Under the pieces are notes generated by a model. It was given only the letters and a program-made list of their open reading frames with translations, did no database searches and had not been told where the DNA came from. From assembly GCA_030693565.1 (NCBI GenBank), contig JAUYAJ010000368.1:1-11598 (forward strand): 11,598 nt of DNA, written 5' to 3'. The translations under genes were made by a program, and so were the position numbers. Positions 1 through 6,144 of the stretch are shown here, piece by piece (the stretch's first letter is position 1; every line of letters starts with the position of its first letter). Source of the stretch: Rubrivivax sp. GTDB taxonomy: Bacteria; Pseudomonadota; Gammaproteobacteria; Burkholderiales; Burkholderiaceae_C.

Positions 1-850
1 ATGCCGCGTCCACGATGTCTTCGATGCGCCCGAGCAGCCAGTCATAGACCGATGGACCGGTGAACTCCTTGACGGCCCAGTGGGCGACATCGTGGAGCTG
101 CTCGTCCATCCGCTTGAACTTCTGCTCGGTGACGGCGCGCAACTTCTCGAGGTTCTGCCGGATGGCCTGCCGGTTCAGGTTGGCATCGTCCGCTGTGAGC
201 TGCTTGGAATACTCGCGTTGAAATCGGTCCAGGAATTCGACGAACTCGCTCCACTGCGTGTGCACTGACGCGTTCTGCATGAGGTGGCGCACCAACTGCT
301 GGAAGTAGTCGATGCCTTCCGTCAGGTCCTCGATGACCTTTTCGGCGTATTCGTAGGCATCCATCAGGTCGTGCGCGTCGCCACGTGCCGAAAGCGCCGC
401 ATCCAGGGCGTTGCGGCAGCCGCGCATGTTTCGCTGACGGCTCCGGCTGGGGCGGTCCAGGGCCCACAGAGCTTCTGAGAACAGCTTTCCCGGACGAGAA
501 AACCGGAAGGCGGTGACAAGGCCGTGGCGGTCAGCGAACTGCTCCAGCCAGCCATCGGCCAGCAGCGTGCGCATGAGCAGCGACGTGAGTTGCTGCGGGT
601 CGTTGGCTTCCGGCTCGTTGAACTCGTCCTGTTCGGCCTCCGGTGCAGCGCGGTCGAGGTAGTCGCGCACGACCGGAAACAGAAGCTCCCTGAAGGCCTC
701 GCGGGTCATGTTGTGCGAGTAGTCGGCAGTCGGCCCGTGCAGTCGCTCATAGAGCGCGCGCAGGCACGCGACCACCAGCTCACGACGAGTGCTGTTCAGG
801 GGCCGAAAGAATCGGCTGCGGTCGCCTTCGAAGAAGACGCTGGCACTCAT
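1..850 (-). CDS. jetA: Probable Wadjet subunit JetA (type I), 3' end beyond the window
   Basis: The reading frame opens at ATG 850-848 and stays open to the left edge, giving 283 residues without a stop. The N-terminus (FFEGDRSRFFRPLNSTRREL) followed by a helix (VVACLRALYERL) and a segment ending FRELLFPVVRDYLD fits the winged-helix start of JetA-type kleisins. Residues 160-260 are long, charged and helical with no catalytic motif, as expected for a kleisin middle region. JetA bridges the JetC SMC arms and works with JetB and the nuclease JetD to cleave closed circular plasmids. Known type I proteins are roughly 450-500 residues, so about 40% is missing here. The start overlaps the stop of the upstream 64-residue gene (ATGA), implying coupled translation. 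The jetB, jetC and jetD genes would lie left of base 1. The family call is from overall resemblance, not a unique motif; a related MukF/MksF-type condensin subunit is the main alternative. Confidence 0.6.
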   Translation of the reverse strand, partial: MSASVFFEGDRSRFFRPLNSTRRELVVACLRALYERLHGPTADYSHNMTREAFRELLFPVVRDYLDRAAPEAEQDEFNEPEANDPQQLTSLLMRTLLADGWLEQFADRHGLVTAFRFSRPGKLFSEALWALDRPSRSRQRNMRGCRNALDAALSARGDAHDLMDAYEYAEKVIEDLTEGIDYFQQLVRHLMQNASVHTQWSEFVEFLDRFQREYSKQLTADDANLNRQAIRQNLEKLRAVTEQKFKRMDEQLHDVAHWAVKEFTGPSVYDWLLGRIEDIVDAA

Positions 851-1041
851 TCGCTCACTCCCTTCGGGTGCCCGCCACCGTCAGTCTGGATGCGCAGTTT
901 CTTGGCATAGGTGCGGACCATCACCTCGAACATGTTGGTCAAGGTGCGATGTTCCTCAGCAGCGCATCGCTCCCACAGCGTGCGGACCTCCGGGGTCATC
1001 TTCAGCGTCGTTGCGGAGGTCTTGGATTTGGGGCGTGCCAT
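847..1041 (-). CDS. Small ribbon-helix-helix-like protein, translationally coupled to jetA
   Basis: This 64-residue basic protein begins MARPKSKTSATTLKMTPEVR. The short strand (TTLKMTP), a helix (EVRTLWERCAAEEHRT), a turn and a second helix (LTNMFEVMVRTYAKKL) match the layout of Arc/MetJ/CopG-type ribbon-helix-helix DNA-binding proteins, which act as dimers. The last about 14 residues (TDGGGHPKGVSE) look disordered. Its TGA overlaps the ATG of the jetA-like gene, so the two are almost certainly one operon with this gene first. By inference it is an autoregulator of the Wadjet operon, possibly binding the AT-rich repeat at 1078-1103 just upstream. It could instead be a non-regulatory small partner. 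No strong Shine-Dalgarno is visible; an AGGA lies well upstream of the ATG. I do not know this gene as a standard Wadjet component. Confidence 0.65.
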   Translation of the reverse strand: MARPKSKTSATTLKMTPEVRTLWERCAAEEHRTLTNMFEVMVRTYAKKLRIQTDGGGHPKGVSE

Positions 1042-1077
1042 CAGTTCAGAGGTCCTGGGCGGAATCCCGCGCCGGTT

Positions 1078-1103
1078 GATATGCCTATTGGATATACGTT
1101 ATC
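1078..1103. promoter_or_regulatory. AT-rich repeat, candidate operator/promoter of the RHH-jetA operon
   Basis: GATAT occurs at 1078-1082 and 1091-1095. The second copy starts an imperfect palindrome GATATACGTTATC (1091-1103) with GATA/TATC arms. The patch lies 37-62 bp upstream of the RHH start codon and contrasts with GC-rich surroundings. Its position suits a minus-strand promoter overlapped by an operator for the RHH protein. This is inference from position and symmetry only. Confidence 0.3.
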
Positions 1104-1215
1104 AGCCCCTGACGTCCGAGCCACCATCAGAACGGGTGTCGTGGTGCGTGTGCATCACAAGGGTGCTCACCCTCAATACGTGCAGGCCCAAGAGCGAAAT
1201 GTTGCGCCTTAGGTG

Positions 1216-1230
1216 GCTCACCTGGTGAGC
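1216..1230. repeat. 15-bp palindrome
   Basis: Arms GCTCACC (1216-1222) and GGTGAGC (1224-1230) are perfectly complementary around a single T. The spacer is too short to fold as an RNA hairpin, so a dimeric protein-binding site is more likely than a terminator. No gene starts next to it, so its function is unknown. Confidence 0.35.
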
Positions 1231-1252
1231 TAGCGCTTCAGCTCCTGGGTAG

Positions 1253-1537
1253 GCGGCAAGGCATTTCGCTGGATGCGGCGGCAGTTCGACGATGCGAAGA
1301 AGCGCGAGCGTGGCCGAACGTGGATTCCTGTCCAAGGATCGAAACGAATGGACCGCGGACGGCAAGAATTTTCTCAACGGCTTGTTCAAGATGCTGCACA
1401 CGGACGGCTCCCACCCGGGCCTTTCCGACGAGGACCACAGCACGTTCAGGCTGCACCTCGCAATCATCACCGGCCGCGCCCTGCTGCGCCGGCTGAGCAA
1501 CCGGACCTGTCGGCAGGACGGTGCACCCGGCTCTTGA
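1253..1537 (+). pseudogene. Remnant: C-terminal end of an abortive-infection-like protein
   Basis: The open frame (stop-bounded, first ATG at 1292) has a credible C-terminal segment: FLNGLFKMLHTDGSHPGLSD followed by EDHSTFRLHLAIITGRALLRRL. This GSHPGLSDE...TFRLHL pattern resembles the end of larger all-helical proteins of the abortive-infection or HEPN-like kind. That recollection is of a general type, not one named family. Upstream codons in this frame lose similarity to any fold and a TAG stands at 1250-1252, so at least the N-terminal two thirds is gone. There is no ribosome-binding site before the ATG at 1292. I therefore call it a decayed gene left by an earlier insertion or deletion. 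A functional 81-residue protein starting at 1292 is the less likely alternative. Confidence 0.4.
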
Positions 1538-1546
1538 GTAGGCTCC

Positions 1547-1586
1547 CGTTTCGTTTATTGCGCTTTTCGTTTGTTTCGTTTATACT
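1547..1586 (+). promoter_or_regulatory. Promoter of the HTH-PIN module with three TTTCGTTT repeats
   Basis: A near-consensus -10 (TATACT, 1581-1586) lies 17 bp after TTGCGC (1558-1563), a weak -35. Transcription would begin near 1593, about 29 bases before the ATG at 1622. TTTCGTTT occurs three times on the same strand at 1549, 1565 and 1574, and two copies extend to TTTCGTTTAT. The copies flank the -35 and fill the spacer, which suits repression by the antitoxin encoded immediately downstream. Confidence 0.6.
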
Positions 1587-1621
1587 TGCTAGACGTTCAC
1601 AAGGACGCACTGGAGTTAGCC

Positions 1622-2089
1622 ATGACCGCGACCGCTTTGACCAAGATGACGCTCCCCGCCGAAAGGGAGGTGCAGGCTGCCGTTCAGGGTCAACGTGCCT
1701 TGGCTGCGTTTCTGGCCACCCGGTTCGAGACCCAGCACATCCAGATCTTCGACGACAAGAACCAGGCCCACCAGGTGGAGCTTCCGACCTCGGCGCTGCG
1801 TCTGCTGGTGGACATCCTCGCCGAGTTGGCGGACGGCAACGCCGTCAAGGTCGTGCCGGTCCATGCCGAGCTCACGACGCAGGAGGCGGCCGACATGCTC
1901 AACGTCTCCCGTCCGCACTTGGTGAAGCTGCTGGAAGAAGGTGGCCTTCCATTCCACAAGACCGGCAAGCATCGGCGTGTGCGCTTCGCCGACCTGATGC
2001 AGTTCAAGTCCCATCGGGATCAAACCAGTGAGGACGCGATGGCTGAGTTGGCGAAGCAAGCCCAGGAGCTGGCCCTGGGCTACGAATGA
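1622..2089 (+). CDS. Antitoxin with excisionase-type helix-turn-helix domain
   Basis: This is a 155-residue protein. Residues about 84-128 (LTTQEAADMLNVSRPHLVKL and the wing through HRRVRFADLMQF) form the winged HTH_17/MerR-like domain shared by excisionase (AlpA-type) proteins and by antitoxins of some PIN toxins. Residues 1-70 are helical with a short strand (HIQIFDD) and give no DNA-binding motif; they may bind the toxin or dimerise. I place the start at 1622 because GGAG (1612-1615) is correctly spaced and because the open frame upstream, from 1571, precedes the predicted transcription start. The TGA overlaps the ATG of the PIN gene. The expected role is to neutralise the PIN toxin and to repress the shared promoter through the TTTCGTTT repeats. 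It is unlikely to be an excisionase for the integrase, which lies 4 kb away. Confidence 0.75.
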   Translation: MTATALTKMTLPAEREVQAAVQGQRALAAFLATRFETQHIQIFDDKNQAHQVELPTSALRLLVDILAELADGNAVKVVPVHAELTTQEAADMLNVSRPHLVKLLEEGGLPFHKTGKHRRVRFADLMQFKSHRDQTSEDAMAELAKQAQELALGYE

Positions 2090-2661
2090 GGTCTTCGCCG
2101 TTCACGGCCGTCTATGACGCCTGTGTCCTTTACCCCGCGCCACTTCGGGACTTCCTGATGTGGCTCGGGCTCTCGGGACGCTTCCGTGCGCGGTGGAGTC
2201 CCCAGATTCACGACGAGTGGAAGCGCAACCTGCTGATCAACCGGCCCGACCTGACCAGCGCACAACTCGATCGCACCTCGGATCTGATGGATTTGGCGAT
2301 TCCGGACGGCTTGGTAGTCGGCCATGAAACGCTCATCGCCGGCCTGACGCTCCCGGACGCCGACGACCGCCACGTGCTTGCGGCCGCGATCCGATGCAAT
2401 GCCAGTGTGATCGTCACCTTCAACGAGAAGGACTTCCCCGCATCGGCTCTGGCACCCTATGGCATCGAGGCGCAGCACCCCGACCTCTTCATCGACAACT
2501 TGTTCGACCTCGACCAGGCAGCGGTGGTGGCAGCGGCCCAAAGGCAGCGAGCACAGCTCAAGAATCCGCCGCTTGATGTGGACCACTACCTCGATGTGCT
2601 TCTGCGCCAGGGGCTCGTCCAGACCGCCAAGGCACTCGCAACCTATCGCGCGACTCTGTGA
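2086..2661 (+). CDS. PIN-domain RNase toxin (VapC-like)
   Basis: This 191-residue protein has a PIN fold. The opening strand AVYDACVLYP carries the first catalytic acid, D11. Further acids sit at E44 (HDEWKRN), at D91/D93/D94 in LPDADDRHVLAAAI, and at D116 in VTFNEKDFP, the usual four-acid layout for Mg2+-dependent RNA cleavage. The tail from about 130 (FIDNLFDLDQAAVVAAAQRQ onward) is helical, as in the PIN_3-type toxins paired with HTH antitoxins. The start overlaps the antitoxin stop (ATGA), so translation is coupled. It would cleave cellular RNA when the antitoxin is lost. The RNA target cannot be read from sequence. All key acids are present, so it looks intact. Whether it serves island maintenance or phage-triggered abortive infection is open. 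Confidence 0.8.
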   Translation: MRSSPFTAVYDACVLYPAPLRDFLMWLGLSGRFRARWSPQIHDEWKRNLLINRPDLTSAQLDRTSDLMDLAIPDGLVVGHETLIAGLTLPDADDRHVLAAAIRCNASVIVTFNEKDFPASALAPYGIEAQHPDLFIDNLFDLDQAAVVAAAQRQRAQLKNPPLDVDHYLDVLLRQGLVQTAKALATYRATL

Positions 2662-2815
2662 TCGCACGCTTGAGCTACTGGTCAGCGACACGCCAGTTAG
2701 ATCAGGTTGCCAACTAGCGCGCTGATCAGGCCAGTCATTGGACGTCAGACTCACGACGGACTTGGGCCGCGCGTGGCTCGGCGCGATCTCACAATGAAAT
2801 CGGAGGAAGACACAC
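2662..2815 (+). other. Intergenic region before the helicase-nuclease gene
   Basis: No gene is seen. GATCAGG occurs twice in direct orientation (2700-2706 and 2724-2730), exactly 24 bp apart start to start. The GGAGG at 2802-2806 is the ribosome-binding site of the next gene. I see no convincing terminator for the PIN gene and no consensus promoter, so the helicase may be partly read through from the toxin module. Confidence 0.35.
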
Positions 2816-5800
2816 ATGCACGTCAAGTTGCCGGCCGTCCTCGGCGTTGATGCCAAGTCGCGTCTGGGTCGGGTTCGCCAGATCGCCGCACCGCCGACCA
2901 CGATCGAATGCAGCGTGGTGAAGTACACGCTGGGGAATTCGGTGGGCCATGTGTTCCAAAGCACCGCAGGCGCGAACCTGCTGTATCTCTTCCCGATCCG
3001 TCCAAAGTCGACGCCGCTGCCCAGTGACGCACCTGTGCTGGTCGCGAAGGATGTGTCCGTCGACGTGGACGAACTCGATCTGACCGAGGGTACCTGGGTG
3101 ACACACCCGGCCAAGAAGGTCGATCCGCTGCCAGCCGCAACAGTGGCCACCGCCGCGCGCAAGTCCTGGCTTGGCGCCTTCCAGTTTGCCGAGGAGGACC
3201 CGCGCAGCGCCGTGGTCGGTCTGCGCAAGCCGCAGGCCGGCGCGTTGCACGCGATACACGCGCACTGGTCGACGAGCGGCGAGAGTGCAACGGTGGTGAT
3301 GCCCACGGGCACTGGCAAGACCGAAACGATGCTGGCCGTCCTGACGTCGACCTGTTGTGAACGGGTCCTGGTCGTCGTCCCAACCGACGCATTGCGGTCG
3401 CAGATCGCGGACAAGTTCGAAACGCTTGGCCTCCTGAAGGTGCTCGGCAACGCTGTACTGGCCGAGCAGGCCCTGCGTCCGGTCGTGGGCACGCTCACCT
3501 CCAAGCCGAAGACGATCGAGGAGGTGGACAGCGTCTTCCTCGACTGCAACGTGGTCGTGACGACCAGCCACCTTGTAGGGCAGTGCGAGGCCGACATCCA
3601 GGACCGTATGGCCGCGCTGTGCACGCATCTCTTCATCGACGAGGCACACCATGCGGAAGCGGCGACCTGGAAAGCATTCCGCGAGCGCTTTAGCGGCAGG
3701 CTGGTCCTGCAGTTCACCGCGACGCCATTTCGTGAGGACGGCCAAGCCGTGGACGGCAAGCTCGTCTACGTCTATCCGCTCCGCAAGGCGCAGCAGGAGG
3801 GGTACTTCAGGCCTATCCGCTTCCACGCGGTACGCGAGTTCAACGCCACGAACGGGGACCGGAAAATCGCGATGGCCGCCCTGGACGAGCTGGACGCCGA
3901 CACCACCGGCAAGCACATCGTGATGGCCCGGGTCGGCGACACCCACCGCGCGTCGACGATCCTGGCGCTCTACCAATCATTCGGTCGCCATCAGGCGGTG
4001 GCGATTCACTCGGGCATGTCGCCGCAGGAGCAGAAGGCCGCCAAGCGACGACTGTTTGACGGGTCGGCGCGGGTGGTGGTCTGCGTGGACATGCTCGGCG
4101 AGGGCTTCGATCTGCCGGAGCTGAAGATCGCGGCCTTCCACGACATCCGAAAGAGCCTTGCGGTCACACTGCAGTTGGCTGGCCGCTTCACGCGCGCACG
4201 CCCCGACCTGGGCGACCCGGTCTTCATCGCAAACATCGCGCTGGTCGACGTTCGCGACGAGCTGCGCAAGCTGTACAGCCAAGATCCGGACTGGAACGTC
4301 ATGCTGCCCGAGCTGAGCACGGCCGCGATCGAAGCCGAGCAGACCTCCCAGGACTTCTTCCGAGGCTTCGCGGTGTTCCTGGACGAGGTCCCGCTGAACG
4401 ACCTTCGGCCCGCGGCCAGCATGGTCGTCTACAAAACGAACTGCGCGAACTGGACGCCGAAGTTCTTCAAGCGTGGCATGCGGGGCCTGACGTCTCGCGA
4501 CAAGGTCTTCCACACGCTCAACGAAGTTCAGAACACGCTGGTGGTCATGACGGCGACGGACCAGGGCGTGCGCTGGAGCGACGTCGAATCGGTTCGCGAG
4601 ACCGTCTGGGAGCTGCTTGTCGCAGTCTGGGATCGCGAACGCGCGCTGCTTTGCCTGCACGGTTCGGGGCTGAACGGTGAGTACAAAGAGATCGCGAAGG
4701 CGCTGTGCGGCCAGGATGTGCAGTTGGTCGTTGCGCCGGAGGTGTTTCGCTGCTTCCACGGGGTCAAGCGCCTGATCCTGAACAACGTCGGGTTGAACGA
4801 GCATCTGGGTCGTCAGGTCCGGTACACCGGACGGATGGGGTCCGATGTGGAGTCGCGAATCGGTCAGGCGGCGCGGCGGGGTGCCAAGCGCGCTGTCCTG
4901 GCCGGCGTCGGGTTCGAACATGGCGCGATGGTGTCCATCGGCGCGGCCAAGCGCGGTCGCGTGTGGTCCAACCTGCGGCTGCGTGTCGACACCTTCGCGG
5001 CGTGGGCGCGAGCCGTTGGCGCGAAGATCGCTGATGAGACCATCGATCCCGACGCGGTGCTGGCGGGAACGCTGAAGCCCAAACCCGTGGGCACCGTGCC
5101 GGCGATGACCGCCATCGCGATCGATTGGCCCAAGGAGGTGCTCGAACGTCCCGAGACGGGCTGCCGCTTCTCCGGACCCGGGATCGCTGAGGAGCCGTCG
5201 ACGAATGTCGACATCGAGGTGTTGGCGCGCGAGACCGCCGATCCGCTGTTGATCCGCGTGTTCTCAGACAAATGGGAGAGCGTTCTGCGTCTGGATCTCT
5301 TGCCGGTCGACGACAGTTTCGACTTCCGATTTGTGCATGTCCAAGGCGTCAGCCTCAACATCGGCTTGGGCACCAAGGACGAGCCTCTCGCGGAGTTCTT
5401 CACCAACAATCCGCCAGTCGTTTGGTTCGCAGACGGGTCGTCGCTCGAAGGCTGTGAGTTCACGCAACTCCCGACGACTGACCTGGAACCGTACGGCGCG
5501 GACCGTCTACAGGCGCTGGATTGGTCCGGCGTCGATATCCGGTCCGAGTCGCAGGGCGAGGCGCGGCGCGCCGGCACCATCCAGCACAACATCATCGAAC
5601 GTCTGCAGCGGAACCCTGCGTACGCCGTGATCTTCGACGACGATGGATCGAACGAGGCGGCCGACGTCGTGGCCATCACGATCGATCAGAGCAAGCCGAC
5701 AGTACCGCGCATCGAGGTCGAGCTGTACCACCTGAAGTACGCCGGCGGCGCGCCAGGCAGGCGGTTGGAAGACCTCTACGTCGTCTGTGGCCAAGCGCAG

Positions 5801-6103
5801 CGCAGCACCTCGTGGCTCGCCAATCATGGGCGGCGGACCGACCTGTTCACTCACCTGCTCAGTCGAAACGACCAACGCGTGCAGCGTGGCGCTCCGACGC
5901 GCTTCGAACGAGGAACCGAGGAATTGCTCTTGCAGATCCGGGAGATGAGCCGACGGTCGGACGTGAAGCTCAAGGTCTACGTAGTACAACCCGGTTTGTC
6001 GAGAGCGCAAGCCTCGCACGGGCAGCTAATGCTCCTGGCGGTCACGGAGCGGTTCCTCTCTGACACGTACGAGATCCCGTTCTCCGTCATGTGCAGTCCC
6101 TGA
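2816..6103 (+). CDS. SF2 helicase fused to a restriction-nuclease-like domain, probable anti-phage protein
   Basis: This 1095-residue protein has an SF2 helicase core with Walker A MPTGTGKTE (K168), DEAH-like motif IDEAHH (D275-H279), motif III FTATP (300-304) and motif VI QLAGRFTRA (Q453-R460). Residues 1-150 form an unidentified N-terminal domain. Residues 500-920 match no named domain I can assign; within them RQVRYTGRMGSDVE (from 666) and GVGFEHG...GRVWS (697-718) look conserved-family-like. The C-terminal block has D941-D943, NEAAD (D950), then IEVELYHLKY (E969, K974) and DLYVVCGQAQRS, consistent with a degenerate PD-(D/E)XK nuclease. GGAGG (2802-2806) is well placed for this start. By inference it translocates on and cuts foreign DNA. 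It stands alone, after 154 bp without a gene and without a methylase neighbour. It could alternatively be the effector of a system whose other genes are absent. Confidence 0.8.
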   Translation: MHVKLPAVLGVDAKSRLGRVRQIAAPPTTIECSVVKYTLGNSVGHVFQSTAGANLLYLFPIRPKSTPLPSDAPVLVAKDVSVDVDELDLTEGTWVTHPAKKVDPLPAATVATAARKSWLGAFQFAEEDPRSAVVGLRKPQAGALHAIHAHWSTSGESATVVMPTGTGKTETMLAVLTSTCCERVLVVVPTDALRSQIADKFETLGLLKVLGNAVLAEQALRPVVGTLTSKPKTIEEVDSVFLDCNVVVTTSHLVGQCEADIQDRMAALCTHLFIDEAHHAEAATWKAFRERFSGRLVLQFTATPFREDGQAVDGKLVYVYPLRKAQQEGYFRPIRFHAVREFNATNGDRKIAMAALDELDADTTGKHIVMARVGDTHRASTILALYQSFGRHQAVAIHSGMSPQEQKAAKRRLFDGSARVVVCVDMLGEGFDLPELKIAAFHDIRKSLAVTLQLAGRFTRARPDLGDPVFIANIALVDVRDELRKLYSQDPDWNVMLPELSTAAIEAEQTSQDFFRGFAVFLDEVPLNDLRPAASMVVYKTNCANWTPKFFKRGMRGLTSRDKVFHTLNEVQNTLVVMTATDQGVRWSDVESVRETVWELLVAVWDRERALLCLHGSGLNGEYKEIAKALCGQDVQLVVAPEVFRCFHGVKRLILNNVGLNEHLGRQVRYTGRMGSDVESRIGQAARRGAKRAVLAGVGFEHGAMVSIGAAKRGRVWSNLRLRVDTFAAWARAVGAKIADETIDPDAVLAGTLKPKPVGTVPAMTAIAIDWPKEVLERPETGCRFSGPGIAEEPSTNVDIEVLARETADPLLIRVFSDKWESVLRLDLLPVDDSFDFRFVHVQGVSLNIGLGTKDEPLAEFFTNNPPVVWFADGSSLEGCEFTQLPTTDLEPYGADRLQALDWSGVDIRSESQGEARRAGTIQHNIIERLQRNPAYAVIFDDDGSNEAADVVAITIDQSKPTVPRIEVELYHLKYAGGAPGRRLEDLYVVCGQAQRSTSWLANHGRRTDLFTHLLSRNDQRVQRGAPTRFERGTEELLLQIREMSRRSDVKLKVYVVQPGLSRAQASHGQLMLLAVTERFLSDTYEIPFSVMCSP

Positions 6104-6127
6104 TCCCGGAGGTAATACGCGTCCGAT

Positions 6128-6144
6128 GGCCGGTACTACTGGCC
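6128..6144. terminator. Possible bidirectional terminator hairpin between convergent genes
   Basis: GGCCGGT (6128-6134) pairs with ACTGGCC (6138-6144) with one G-T pair and a three-base loop. It lies between the convergent helicase and integrase genes and covers the integrase stop codon. There is no T-tract on either side, so a factor-independent terminator is doubtful. Confidence 0.25.

Larger units (their letters stand above)
1042..1252. other. Divergent intergenic region upstream of the RHH-jetA operon
   Basis: This stretch separates the minus-strand RHH-jetA genes from the plus-strand cargo. No frame here reads like a protein. It contains an AT-rich patch (1078-1103) in otherwise GC-rich DNA, and a 15-bp palindrome (1216-1230). 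I see no -35/-10 pair of good quality for the minus-strand operon; the nearest candidate -10 elements lie inside the AT-rich patch. A TAG at 1250-1252 closes the frame of the remnant that follows. Confidence 0.4.

Noticed and set aside
1102..1500. Minus-strand 132-codon open frame in the divergent region
   Set aside because: Serine/arginine/histidine-rich with no domain-like pattern; the opposite strand holds the more protein-like GSHPGLSDE segment.
1549..1583. TTTCGTTT repeats as a CRISPR array or replication iterons
   Set aside because: Units are 8 bp, only three, unevenly spaced and embedded in a promoter; no replication protein gene or DnaA box is near.
1273..2031. Plus-strand 252-codon open frame starting at 1273
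   Set aside because: It crosses the promoter and is out of frame with the antitoxin, whose HTH motif, ribosome-binding site and ATGA overlap are convincing.
1622..2089. HTH protein as excisionase of the island integrase
   Set aside because: It overlaps a PIN toxin gene and has its own repeat-bearing promoter, while the integrase lies 4 kb away in the opposite orientation. The antitoxin role fits better.
2080..3976. Long minus-strand open frames (559 and 395 codons) opposite the PIN and helicase genes
   Set aside because: They are antisense shadows of GC-rich coding sequence. They lack ribosome-binding sites, show biased R/S/A/G-rich composition, and overlap two genes with clear catalytic motifs.
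3977..4921. Minus-strand 314-codon open frame
   Set aside because: It lies wholly opposite the helicase and has Arg/His/Gln-rich nonsense composition with no recognisable domain.
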